A stretch of DNA of 64,000 bases, from assembly GCF_003171515.1 (NCBI RefSeq), contig NC_089390.1, positions 4,960,001 through 5,024,000 of the forward strand. The letters run 5' to 3'. How positions within the stretch are numbered: position 1 is the stretch's first letter; each line of letters begins with the position of its first letter. Shown here piece after piece: positions 47,906 to 56,692 of this stretch. The translations under genes and the position numbers were made by a program. The DNA is from Pyrenophora tritici-repentis. Its lineage: Eukaryota > Ascomycota > Dothideomycetes > Pleosporales > Pleosporaceae. The notes beneath the pieces are model-generated. The model was given only the letters and a program-made list of their open reading frames with translations, was not told the DNA's origin and ran no database searches.

Positions 47906-47997
47906 ACTTCATGATGATTCACAAAGCCAAAAACAAATTAGAGTCTTTGACCTCTAGGGGAATGAAACTCAAACTTTTGCACGTCAGTCTGAACACG
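47906..47997 (+). ncRNA. box C/D snoRNA 1 (snR72-like)
   Basis: C box ATGATGA at 47911-47917 and D box CTGA at 47989-47992, inside intron 1. The 12 nt TTTGCACGTCAG (47976-47987), one base before the D box, is complementary to the conserved 25S rRNA stretch CTGACGTGCAAA. By the fifth-nucleotide rule the target is the A of CTGAC, which corresponds to the 25S site guided by yeast snR72. The rRNA match is from memory of S. cerevisiae 25S. Mature ends are estimated. Confidence 0.87.
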
Positions 47998-48198
47998 ACT
48001 GTTCTTCTCACATTATTCGCGACATCTGTGAAAGAGCATCTAGCTAACAAGCATCAAGATTAGTTCGCACGCAATGCGACATCGCGACATCATATGGCTG
48101 CAATGCGACCCTGCCGTTGACTGGCAGTTGGCTGGGCACTCAAAAGCTCAGCCTCACAACGCGACTGGTATGTACCCACCTCTCTCTTCGCCCAACTC

Positions 48199-48289
48199 TT
48201 CCAATGATGATCTGTGTTGCTTCGGCACGCTGGAAATTACCGACCAAGGCTTCTGCCTATGCCGATAAACAAGGCTGTATCTGATATCA
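48199..48289 (+). ncRNA. box C/D snoRNA 2 (target unassigned)
   Basis: C box ATGATGA at 48204-48210 and D box CTGA at 48281-48284, inside intron 2. The antisense element before the D box would be ACAAGGCTGTAT; I could not match it to rRNA. An upstream stretch TGCTTCGG has an 8-nt complement in 25S (CCGAAGCA), too short to rely on. Confidence 0.75.
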
Positions 48290-48413
48290 ATCCTGCACCT
48301 CTTATTTTGCTCAATGCTCTGAGAAGCTTTGGCTAACTCTTGGCGTTGCATAGGCTACGATGCTTCGGCGAACCAAATGGTATGCACCCTCTCTCGATTC
48401 CAACGACTCGAAC

Positions 48414-48501
48414 ACTATATGATGCTACGGCACTGGGCTCCGACAATTCGTGACGGATACGCCTATTTCGCAGGCCTCAGAAACCTGCTTGACTGATACT
48501 G
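48414..48501 (+). ncRNA. box C/D snoRNA 3 (target unassigned)
   Basis: C box ATGATGC (one mismatch) at 48419-48425 and D box CTGA at 48493-48496, inside intron 3. The element before the D box, AGAAACCTGCTTGA, was not matched to rRNA from memory. Confidence 0.7.
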
Positions 48502-48624
48502 TTCTACCACTTTGCACGATTGTTCAGGATAGCTGTGCCCTAGCTAACAGCTCATCAGTCGGTGCCGCCGCTGTGGTATATGCCAGGATACTTGGTAAGT
48601 GTCCATCCCGCTTTCTCATACCCC

Positions 48625-48712
48625 ACGAAATGATGAACACTTGATGACGAGTCCGATGGGTTCGCCCGGTGAAGACTTAAATCAAAATATCCATTCATGT
48701 CAACTGATCCCA
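48625..48712 (+). ncRNA. box C/D snoRNA 4 (double 25S guide, snR76-like)
   Basis: C box ATGATGA at 48630-48636, D' box CCGA at 48653-48656, D box CTGA at 48704-48707, in intron 4. ATCCATTCATG (48689-48699) pairs with 25S CATGAATGGAT, pointing at its first C. GATGACGAG (48643-48651), before D', pairs with CTCGTCATC, which lies about 20 nt upstream in the same 25S segment. Two guides for neighbouring sites support the call. The snR76 assignment (a 25S Cm) is tentative. Confidence 0.82.
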
Positions 48713-48822
48713 ATCTACCCACTCCACTTGCTTTACCTATCAAGAAAGAGTATTTTGCTGACATGCCTCAAGTCCCAGAATCATCACCATCCAAACGGTA
48801 CGCTCATCACCTACATCCTCCC

Positions 48823-48903
48823 TCGAAATGATGATCCGACGAAATCAAAGACAAGCATATGTCCAAGCTTCGGCGAAGACGAGAACCGTCATGTCTGATC
48901 CGC
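48823..48903 (+). ncRNA. box C/D snoRNA 5 (snR74-like)
   Basis: C box ATGATGA at 48828-48834 and D box CTGA at 48895-48898, in intron 5. AGACAAGCATATG (48849-48861) is a 13-nt complement of the 18S 5' region CATATGCTTGTCT. With a degenerate D' (CCAA) at 48863, the fifth nucleotide falls on A28 of 18S, the site guided by yeast snR74. The element before the D box is unassigned. Confidence 0.83.
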
Positions 48904-49027
48904 ACTCATCGCTTTCACTCTTCATGGTCACGATACACAACAGCAACTGATGAGTTGCATAGGGTCGTCTCATAACGATATGTGACATTCATGTAAGGTA
49001 AGGCAAACACCTCCCTTCCCTCTTCCC

Positions 49028-49118
49028 CTTCTAAGATGAACAATCAATTTATCACGACGGTCTACCGAGCTACGGCAATGGTGATAATTGCCTGTGACAG
49101 GGCATGAATCTGATCAGC
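49028..49118 (+). ncRNA. box C/D snoRNA 6 (snR73-like)
   Basis: C box AAGATGA (one mismatch) at 49033-49039, D' box CCGA at 49065-49068, D box CTGA at 49110-49113, in intron 6. TCACGACGGTCTA (49052-49064), immediately before D', is a perfect 13-nt complement of 25S TAGACCGTCGTGA. The fifth-nucleotide rule selects the C after TAGA, the 25S site guided by yeast snR73. Confidence 0.87.
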
Positions 49119-49448
49119 ACATCTCACATGCATAGTGTTCTCCACTAGTAATGTACTCCATGCTGACTATCCATTCAGATCTGACACAGTTCACTCGTGA
49201 TATTTGCAAGCAACCACGTCTTCGCGCATCATAGGCAATCGTGCACATGTGATCAAGTCAAGGAAAGAAGTATATCATTCGCATCGCAACGGCTTCCGTG
49301 CCTCGGATATTTCCACAGTGGTCTCTAGTGGAGTCCATGGTTCTACTTGATCCCGTCAATCCGCGAAGCTTGTGGTTTGCTCTATCCGCATCGGCTATAG
49401 AGCCTTGGCCATGACGCCAACCACTGTCCATAGTCCAATGAAAGCAAC

Positions 49449-49785
49449 TCAGTACAATCCAATTGTAATATCTCCGCGAATTCGTGCCGTCAAGTGAATC
49501 TCGGCCTCCAAATCAAGCTTAATACCGATCAACAATGCGGCGTCCTTTTGCTTGCCGTTGTCGTCAACAGGACCTTTGATGATGTTTCCAGCAGGCCGGC
49601 TGAGCGATGCTGAAGAAGGAATAGGGCCGACTTTGGAGTTGGGAGAAATCTTGCGACCGCCGGATGCTTGGCCGTCGCTCTCGGTGTCGGAGCCGTAGGC
49701 GGTGGGACGAATGGTGGTGGAGTCGCTGACTAGAGTTAGCAAAAGAGAGTCTCGTGGTGCATTCGGATGCTTACAGAGTAGACAT
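49449..49785 (-). CDS. small conserved fungal protein, function unknown
   Basis: Two exons: an 11-nt first coding exon (49785-49775, MSTL) and 49725-49449, joined across a 49-nt intron, give 95 aa. The N-terminal two thirds are Ser/Gly/Pro-rich (TAYGSDTESDGQASGGRK). The C-terminal 30 residues are compact (ALLIGIKLDLEAEIHLTARI, then RGDITIGLY) and of the type I recall as conserved at the end of short Pezizomycotina hypothetical proteins. Alternatively the frame extends upstream to 49847 without splicing, but that N-terminus (from MNLIVNNDFNSNFHLF) looks like untranslated leader. No known domain. Confidence 0.65.
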
Positions 49786-50439
49786 GTTGCTGATGGGATG
49801 AAGAGATGGAAGTTGGAGTTGAAGTCGTTATTAACAATTAGGTTCAAACTTGGAAGGCTCCTGGCCGTTGCTTTGCAGGAATGATTGTGGGTGGTGAAGA
49901 TGAGATGCAGGTCAACTGTACTGGCTTTCCAAACGAGGTATATTTTTGCCTTATATATCTGGACGCTTCTCAGTACTCTAACAGCACGGATCCTAGTCTA
50001 ATTACACTGCACCACCTTGAGTGGAATTCTCGAAACCGCTGTTGTGGCATTCCTGCGTTTTAGGCCGGCTGTCATCGTCCGAGTCTCGTACCAGCACCTT
50101 CGCAGTACGGAGGTTGGATGGTCGAGACAGCTATTCGCCTGAATATCATGGGGTGATATTATGCTTGTGGTCGGATCACCCACGTGAAGCTGAAACGCAG
50201 GGCTGCCACGAAGGAAGATGGGCGTCTCAAGTTGGATAGCGCAAGTCCCCTGGTCGAAAGAGAATCGAATGACTGGAATTGTGAGGCAAAGATATCGTTT
50301 TGGCTAGTTACAGCAGTACGCATAGACCATTCGGTTGCAGGCAGTATGGACCAGCAATGGTGAATGTGGCAATGCGGCCTAGATACCCATGCCGAAGTCG
50401 ACCACACCTTAGCAACAGCATGTACACGAAAAGTTACAC
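49786..50439. other. divergent intergenic region
   Basis: 654 bp between the start of the small protein gene (-) and the 825-aa protein gene (+). No gene recognised. Confidence 0.45.
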
Positions 50440-52917
50440 ATGGTACTCTCAATTCTCATCGCGGCCATTGTCGCACCCGGATTACTAGGCTCGCAAGAAG
50501 CCATCCGACAAAGCCAGTCCAAGGAAAAGCGAGAAGAACACCGCGCCCGTCGCTGCAACCTCATCGCAACGTGCGTCAAGTCGTCAGCGCGCAGCCGCGA
50601 AATCAACGGCCGACAAGTTGTCCTCCGTAATGGCAAACTATGGATTGATGCCGGGACGCCGGACGGTAGTCCTTTAGGTCACCCTTATGCTGGATACTAT
50701 CTCCCCTACCCCGACACAAAGTACGAAGGTCTCGTCACAACAATTACCGACGTCGCGCCCATTATGAACTGGGTGTATATCGACAAGACCACATGTGAAG
50801 CCAAGTACGGCGTCCGCGCTGATGCGCAACCGAACCTCACAGGACCTTTTGACTGCACGCGCCAGGATCGCCGTCTCACATTTGACGGGTGGGAAGGTTG
50901 GTGCGCAGTTGAGGAAGCGCCGGGGCTTTGGGGGTTGTACTTTGACCTTTTCGACGATGGACTCAAGTCTGTAGTGCAGCCTGGTACGCGCGTCTTGGAG
51001 GTTGAGCTGGGGAGGAAGGAGAAGAGGTTTCAGAAAGAGGCGGATGCTAGATTGGGGGATCAGACGACCAAGAGGGAGGTTGATGCGCAGGAAGAGGCGC
51101 CGGTTGAGCGACCTCTTGGAGGTGAGGCCCTGGTGGAGAAACCCGGGGTTTTTGCTCACGGGGAAGAGAGTAATGAGGTGGCGGGGGGTGAGAGGACAGA
51201 TGGGGGGGATGATGGGGGTTGGTTGAAGCCGTTGAAAATTCCGAAGAGTATCTTTGAGGATCCGCCGCCAGTTATAGGGGGAATGGTGTTTAGTATGAGG
51301 ACGCCAAAGACGCCACCACCAGCTTATGAGCGTGTAGACAGTGAAGAGGAGGAGGCTGTGCAGCCTGTACAACGAGTGGAATCCAATGTAGTGTCTGCTG
51401 AGGATTCGAATGAGCAGCAAGAGAACACGACATCATTTGCGGTTGAATACGAGCAGTTGCCACGTGTTGAGGAAGATCCAGGGTCGGTACAGTCGCAGTC
51501 GATGCCCATCTATGAAATACCGATCTCGCCAGATAAGCCAGACTCGCCGCCTGCAGAGCCTGATGGACGACCGGATTATGAAATCCCAGCCTCACCGGAT
51601 AAGCCTGACTCTCCAAAGGAGAAGCCTCAACTGAAGTCTATCGAGAAGACATCAGACACTCCGCCAGCTGAAAGGCAGACTACACCGACAAGCGAGAAGA
51701 GCATTTCAGCAATCAGTGAAACACTATTCTCTCAAAGCAAACCGGGTTCTCCAAGGACAGCAACATCTCCACCAGCAACACAGCAAACCACACCGAAGAG
51801 CGAGAAGCGCGCCACCCCCAAACTAAACCGAAACAGCGGAACGCGAGCACTCGCCCAAGCTCAATTGTTTGAAGCTCTGGCAGCGGGGCAACTCCCCCGC
51901 GAAGAAGTCCAGAAAAGGTTGACTCAACGTGGGTCCCGTGCCAGCAGCAACACCTCTTCCCTGTACTCGATCGAAGACGAAGCATTCAACGCACCAGTGC
52001 CCAGCAAGACGCCGGAACTATCCCCCACGCCTCCACAGCTGGAGATACCACAACAGGAGAAGGTGTTGCCAGCCTCTCGTGAGACGTCGGCGACCCCCGA
52101 ACCCCCTTCGGGCCTTTCCGTCCAACAACCAGTGACGCCTCCACGCCAACGAGCGCCATCTATGCGAGCTGATCCTGCTGCAGCTTTGACCAGATCGGTA
52201 TCCAGTGCTAGATCTCTGCCGCGACGACCGAATGAAGGTAGAGGGGCGGTTCCACCATTCCCGGTGACTCCTGCTCAGAGACCAGTATCTCAGCGATCAG
52301 CGACGCCATCTTCAAATCGTCTGCGTGATCGTAATGCGTCTCCGCAATTATCTTCCCCGAGACCGGATGCTTCGAGAGAATCACCTAGGTCTTTAGTGAT
52401 GCGTCAGAGAGATCGCGATGGTCCTGAACGGTCTTCAGTGTCGAGACAAAGTATGTCGAGAGAATCACCTGGATCTGCAACACCATCATCAAATCGTCAA
52501 GCAGACCGTTCCACGTCTTCACAATCCACATCGCGGCCAGATACATCCCGCCGCTCGCCTAGATCCTCCACACAATCAGTAGTGGAAAGACTATCTTCCA
52601 CCCCCACCCGTCTGAGAGTTACAGAACGCTCTTCTCCCAGACCAGATGCTTCAAGCAAGTCCCCTAGGTTCTCCCCGCAGGTCGGTCCGTCGAGACCGTC
52701 GCTCGCTCGGACTATGACGAGTGGGAGGGCGAACCAGGGCATGAGTAGTAGACTTGGGGGCAGCGTGGATATGGGGAATGTAGTCTTAAGGCCGGAAGAT
52801 TCGGTACAGGGTAGGCCGAGGGCGGGGACGGTGGGCAGGAAGACGACGTCTATTTTGCTGAAGGAATTGGATGATTTGGTTGGTATGGAAGGTGGTGGTG
52901 GTGGACAGAGAAGGTGA
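50440..52917 (+). CDS. uncharacterised fungal protein with Ser/Pro-rich disordered tail
   Basis: Intronless frame of 825 aa. The first 20 residues are hydrophobic (MVLSILIAAIVAPGLLGSQE), a possible signal or anchor. A globular-looking domain of about 180 residues follows, with PYAGYYLPYPDTKYEGLVTT, MNWVYIDKTTCEAKYGVRAD and WCAVEEAPGLWGLYFDLFDD; I recall similar hypothetical proteins in Pezizomycotina but no function. From residue 230 on it is disordered, acidic then Ser/Pro/Arg-rich, with two tandem YEIPxSPDKPDSP units at about nt 51508-51612 and many SxxSPR-type phosphorylation-like sites. The tail suggests a scaffold or cytoskeleton-linked protein, but this is guesswork. Confidence 0.7.
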   Translation: MVLSILIAAIVAPGLLGSQEAIRQSQSKEKREEHRARRCNLIATCVKSSARSREINGRQVVLRNGKLWIDAGTPDGSPLGHPYAGYYLPYPDTKYEGLVTTITDVAPIMNWVYIDKTTCEAKYGVRADAQPNLTGPFDCTRQDRRLTFDGWEGWCAVEEAPGLWGLYFDLFDDGLKSVVQPGTRVLEVELGRKEKRFQKEADARLGDQTTKREVDAQEEAPVERPLGGEALVEKPGVFAHGEESNEVAGGERTDGGDDGGWLKPLKIPKSIFEDPPPVIGGMVFSMRTPKTPPPAYERVDSEEEEAVQPVQRVESNVVSAEDSNEQQENTTSFAVEYEQLPRVEEDPGSVQSQSMPIYEIPISPDKPDSPPAEPDGRPDYEIPASPDKPDSPKEKPQLKSIEKTSDTPPAERQTTPTSEKSISAISETLFSQSKPGSPRTATSPPATQQTTPKSEKRATPKLNRNSGTRALAQAQLFEALAAGQLPREEVQKRLTQRGSRASSNTSSLYSIEDEAFNAPVPSKTPELSPTPPQLEIPQQEKVLPASRETSATPEPPSGLSVQQPVTPPRQRAPSMRADPAAALTRSVSSARSLPRRPNEGRGAVPPFPVTPAQRPVSQRSATPSSNRLRDRNASPQLSSPRPDASRESPRSLVMRQRDRDGPERSSVSRQSMSRESPGSATPSSNRQADRSTSSQSTSRPDTSRRSPRSSTQSVVERLSSTPTRLRVTERSSPRPDASSKSPRFSPQVGPSRPSLARTMTSGRANQGMSSRLGGSVDMGNVVLRPEDSVQGRPRAGTVGRKTTSILLKELDDLVGMEGGGGGQRR

Positions 52918-54006
52918 TTAGTATGCGCTAGGATGGAGGGATGGGTGGTGAGATATAAGCTGAAGATTTGAGATGTTTGATATAGTTATATGAGGGATGT
53001 AAGAGTATATGATGTTTGGAAGTATATCGGTTTGCTTGGAAGCTTGGTCGTGTGTAAGAATAAATGGGCTGTAGGAAACTATGAAAGTATACGCCTGAAT
53101 GCGTCACTTTTCCAGATTTCAATCTGAACATCAAAATCTACCTAAATATCTATATGTGCCATCTACGAAATGACAACCTCATCTCAAGCCTCTTAACTAT
53201 CAAGTTCCGCGCTAACCCAAACAAGCCCCCCACTCCTCACCTCACCACCACCATCACCACGACGCATCTAGAAGCTACGCCACACCCAGCATATCCCCAA
53301 GTGACGCAAGCTCCCAAGTTTCTACTCGCCTCGTCCCGAGCCACAGATCTGCCGAACTACCCGACTACAACCGACCAGGGCACACCCCTAGTAATGTGCC
53401 GGCTTTGCGACATGAAACTCGGCCCACCATCGACCGACATTGTCGCCCGCATTTCCCACAAGTCCATCCTGCGACGCAGGTCTCTAACACGTTTTAGCAG
53501 CGAACACATCGTCGCGGACTTTCGGGTGAGGAATATCACGCGAGCAGAGGGAGAGTTTGGGCCCTTTGAAGGATTTGGTACGGTTTATGGGTGTATGGGT
53601 GTGTGTAATATGGGGTTGGTAGGGGTATGGGGGTGTTAAGCTTGTAATCTTCTTTCTGTTCGAACGGTCGTTCTCTTTCGTAACTATACTTCCTTACTTT
53701 GTTGTTGTTGTTGTGTGTGTGATGAAATGGGTCCTGTTTTCCTTCCGTCATACTAACATACTTGGATGACCCGGTCTGTCTGCCTGAACAGGACTTGACA
53801 TTTTTGTTTCTTTTTCATCATACGCTGGGCGCTGGTTATTTGTCAGAGGGGTTTATTTCGCCTAGCCTGATCAAATTTGCGGGAGAGGAGGTGAGGTGAG
53901 AGTGGTGTATGCGCATAGCGAGGTTCTTCGCATACACACCCACACATACCGAGAAGAAGACAGAGAAGAAGGGAAAGGAAAGAGAAAGAAACCACAGACA
54001 CATATA
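52918..54006. other. intergenic region
   Basis: About 1.1 kb. One frame (53154-53639 +) contains MCRLCDMKLGPPSTD but lacks support and was not called. The right end is the presumed promoter of the 54007 gene. Confidence 0.4.
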
Positions 54007-55515
54007 ATGGACGCATCAACACGCCTGTACAAGCGCCTCGGCGAAATCCCAGAAGACCCAAATGACCCAGAGAGTCTAGACGATCTCATCGTCTGCGCAT
54101 TCGGCGCATTCGAACGGTACTATGTTTGTTGGAAGACTAAAGGCGGGGAATTTAAATCAGGTATGTCTACCCCCTTCTACCCATCCCATCCCATTCCTTC
54201 CTCCCCCCGTTTTCCATCCAAACTAACACTCACCCCCCAACAGATAGCTACGACCTCCCGCCCGCCCTCCGCGACTTCCTCTACCCAGACCCCTCCAGCG
54301 GCATAACGCGCGACCACGCCTCCCTACAAGTAGTCTTCGGCCGCGGCGAAGAATACTTCGCGTCCGACAACAACGGCAAGCTGGAATTCAAAGAACCGGC
54401 TGAAACCAGAAAATCCTTACCTCCTACATCCAACGGTGGTGACAATGATGAAGAGGGGGGTATTACCAACAACAATACCAAAGCGGATAGACAAGCGCTT
54501 CGACGATCACGCACAGTATCTTTCCTGCGCCCACTGTCCGAGATGAGTGTTCGATCGGATACGAGTTTCGGGAGTGAGACTTCATCTTCTGGGTCGGGAT
54601 ATGGACCTGGGTCTGGGTATGGGAATGGATGGAGTAGTAGGAATAAGAGATCGAGCAGTTCGGCGAGTTCGACGAGGGTGAGTCGACCGCCTAGTCTGAG
54701 CTTTGCGAGCTCGAGGTCGAATTCGGAGGTTTCCATGTTGGGGATGACGATTGTGGAGGGCGAGGCGGTGCAGACGGCTAGGCCGGGGTGGATGCAGATG
54801 GGGAAGATGGGGGAGAAGGAGGGGGTGGTTTCTGAGGAACAGAATTCTCCGCGGCAGGGGAGAGGGGATGTAGATGGGGGATCGGAAACTGTGTTGACGA
54901 CAGCACCGGCACTGATATCGACATCGAGAACAGCACCGACGAGCTATCCATCTACATCAACGACAACAGCGCCATGTACATGCGGCTGCCACGCCCACGC
55001 CCCCTCCTCCACCTCAATACCAACCTACACATCCACCTACACATCAACATCAACATCAACCTCCCCACCACCCAAACCCCGCCCAACCTACACCTCAACC
55101 TCCACGCAAACCACCCCCCACTAACCTCAACTCCCACCCCCGCGCCGCCCTCCGCATAAACACCTCCACGCCCTCCAACTACTGGTCCACGCAAACCCCC
55201 TCACATGGCGATTACAGCGCCATATCGCAAGCCTCGACGTCTTTTTACAGCGACTACGATAACACATATTACGACGACGCGTACTACGAGGACGACGAGG
55301 TGGAGGAGGTTCAGCCCGTGCCGATGGGGCGTATGTCTATGCTTTTTAGTAAACCGGGGTATCAACTTGGTGATGGGTTGATGGGTATGGGGGTTGGGAT
55401 TGCGTGGGACTATGTGGATGAGGATGAAGATGAGGGTGGGGGGTATGAAGACAGCGAGGAGGAAGGTGTGGTGTATGAGTATAAGGATACATTTGGGGAG
55501 GAAGTTATGCGGTGA
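54007..55515 (+). CDS. uncharacterised Ser/Thr-rich fungal protein with acidic tail
   Basis: Exon 1 (54007-54160) and exon 2 from 54244 join in phase and encode RLYKRLGEIPEDPNDPESLD, ERYYVCWKTKGGEF, DSYDLPPALRDFLYPDPSSG and VVFGRGEEYFASDN. This is a compact N-terminal domain of a kind I associate with uncharacterised ascomycete proteins. A Ser-rich segment follows. The frame that began in exon 2 stops at 55124, yet another frame runs open to 55515 with SNYWSTQTPSHGDYSAISQA, an acidic Tyr-rich stretch and a DTFGEEVMR end. A 43-nt intron 54891-54933 (GTGTTG...AACAG) restores one frame of 460 aa. A one-base indel is the alternative, so the C-terminal half is provisional. Confidence 0.6.
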
Positions 55516-55868
55516 TGAGGTGACGATGATGTGAGGGGCTATGGGATATCAGATATGTGCCCGAGTTTCGTTTTCTAGATACCTTTTTCTCTGTCGTTCG
55601 AGCTGTAAATTATAATATTGGAAGGATTCTGGATGGAGTGTAGCTGGGTCTAAGTTCGGAGAGCTTGCAGAGGCTTAAGCCTTATTAGACTGGGTGTGAA
55701 ATAGTAATGTGGAGGGTGGTTTTCTTAATTCGTCTTCTTCGTCGTCGTTTGTACACTGGTTTGAGTTGAGGTTATTAGTATGCCCGAGCCGTCTCCTCGA
55801 ACGATATATGCCATGAACTGTTCATCGTAACTCTCCCAAAGCTACTCACAACACATACATTCCCTCTC
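55516..55868. other. convergent 3' intergenic region
   Basis: Between the stops of the 54007 gene (+) and RIB3 (-). Nothing recognised. Confidence 0.5.
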
Positions 55869-56692
55869 TTAACCCAACGCACCCGCCCCCAAAACCCCAT
55901 CATTCTCCTCAATATACCTAACCATATCATCAATCGTACACACTTTTATCCCCCACTTCTTCCCAAACGCCAAGCACTCATCCCTCCTCATCATACCACC
56001 CCCAACCAACTCGGGCTTCCCCTCCACCTCCTCCCCATCAGTAATCAACTCACAAATCACACCGACAGGCTGCTTCCCCGCCAACCGACACAAATCCACC
56101 GCCGCCTCCGTATGCCCCCGCCTCTCCCTGACCCCGCCATCCCTCGCCTGCAACGGCAATATATGCCCAGGTCTCCTAAAATGGCTCGCTTTCGCGCTGG
56201 GATCCGCCAGCATCCTGCACGTCAAGCTGCGGTCCGTCGCCGAGATACCCGTTGTAACGCTGGGGTCTGCAGCGTCGATGCTGACGGCGTAGGCGGTGCG
56301 GTTCGGGTCCGCGTTGTCGGCCACCATTTGCGGGAGGTGCAGGGCGGCGGCGCGCGAGACGGGGAGCGGTGCGCATATGTAGCCGCTGGAGTAGCGGATC
56401 ATGAAGGAGGCTTTTGAGGGCGTGAGGGCTGATGCGGCGATTATTAGGTCGCCTTCGTTTTCGCGCGAGGGCGAGTCGAGTACGATTACGAATTCGTCGT
56501 TTGCTGGGGAGGAGGGGTTAGTTTTGTGAGGGTTGGATGGCGGGGTGGAGAGGAGAGGGGGGACTCACCGAAAGCTTGTATGACATCTGGTATCGAGTCG
56601 AAGGCGGGATGTGAGGGTGTAGAGTTTGTCATGTTGCCGTTGACGCCGTTTGTGCCGTTGACTGGGAGGCCGTTTTGTTGCTCTGCAGGCAT
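55869..56692 (-). CDS. RIB3: 3,4-dihydroxy-2-butanone-4-phosphate synthase
   Basis: Two exons (56692-56569, 56503-55869) give 252 aa. After an Asn/Gly-rich leader the enzyme starts at HPAFDSIPDVIQAFANDEFV. It has the metal and substrate motifs SPSRENEGDLIIAAS (loop Glu and Asp residues), TDRSLTCRMLADP, and the signature FRRPGHILPLQARDGGVRER with RRGHTEAAVDL, ending in GGMMRRDECLAFGKKWGI. It converts ribulose 5-phosphate to formate and 3,4-dihydroxy-2-butanone 4-phosphate, the four-carbon unit of riboflavin. It is monofunctional as in other fungi, with no GTP cyclohydrolase II domain. The frame is open upstream to 56848 but MPAEQQNG is the natural start. Confidence 0.95.

Larger units (their letters stand above)
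47700..49340 (+). ncRNA. non-coding snoRNA host gene with six snoRNA-bearing introns
   Basis: No convincing ORF, but six GT-AG introns follow one another: 47876-48063, 48168-48353, 48380-48558, 48595-48772, 48798-48962, 48998-49178. Each opens with GTACGT, GTATGT, GTATGC, GTAAGT, GTACGC or GTAAGG. Each has a branch-type site (GCTAAC three times, GCTGAC twice, ACTGAT once) 12-25 nt before the AG. Each contains exactly one C box and one D box 70-80 nt apart, starting about 30-40 nt after the 5' splice site. Internal exons are only 25-104 nt and mostly not multiples of three, as expected for a host whose exons carry no protein. Transcript ends are estimates; the 3' end must lie before 49449, where a minus-strand gene ends. 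Confidence 0.85.

Noticed and set aside
49179..49300. Possible seventh snoRNA after intron 6 (GTGATAT as C box)
   Set aside because: No D box at the right distance and no flanking intron signals.
53154..53639. 161-codon plus-strand ORF containing MCRLCDMKLGPPSTD
   Set aside because: Low-complexity Thr/Pro start and no recognisable domain; could be a lineage-specific gene but cannot be supported.
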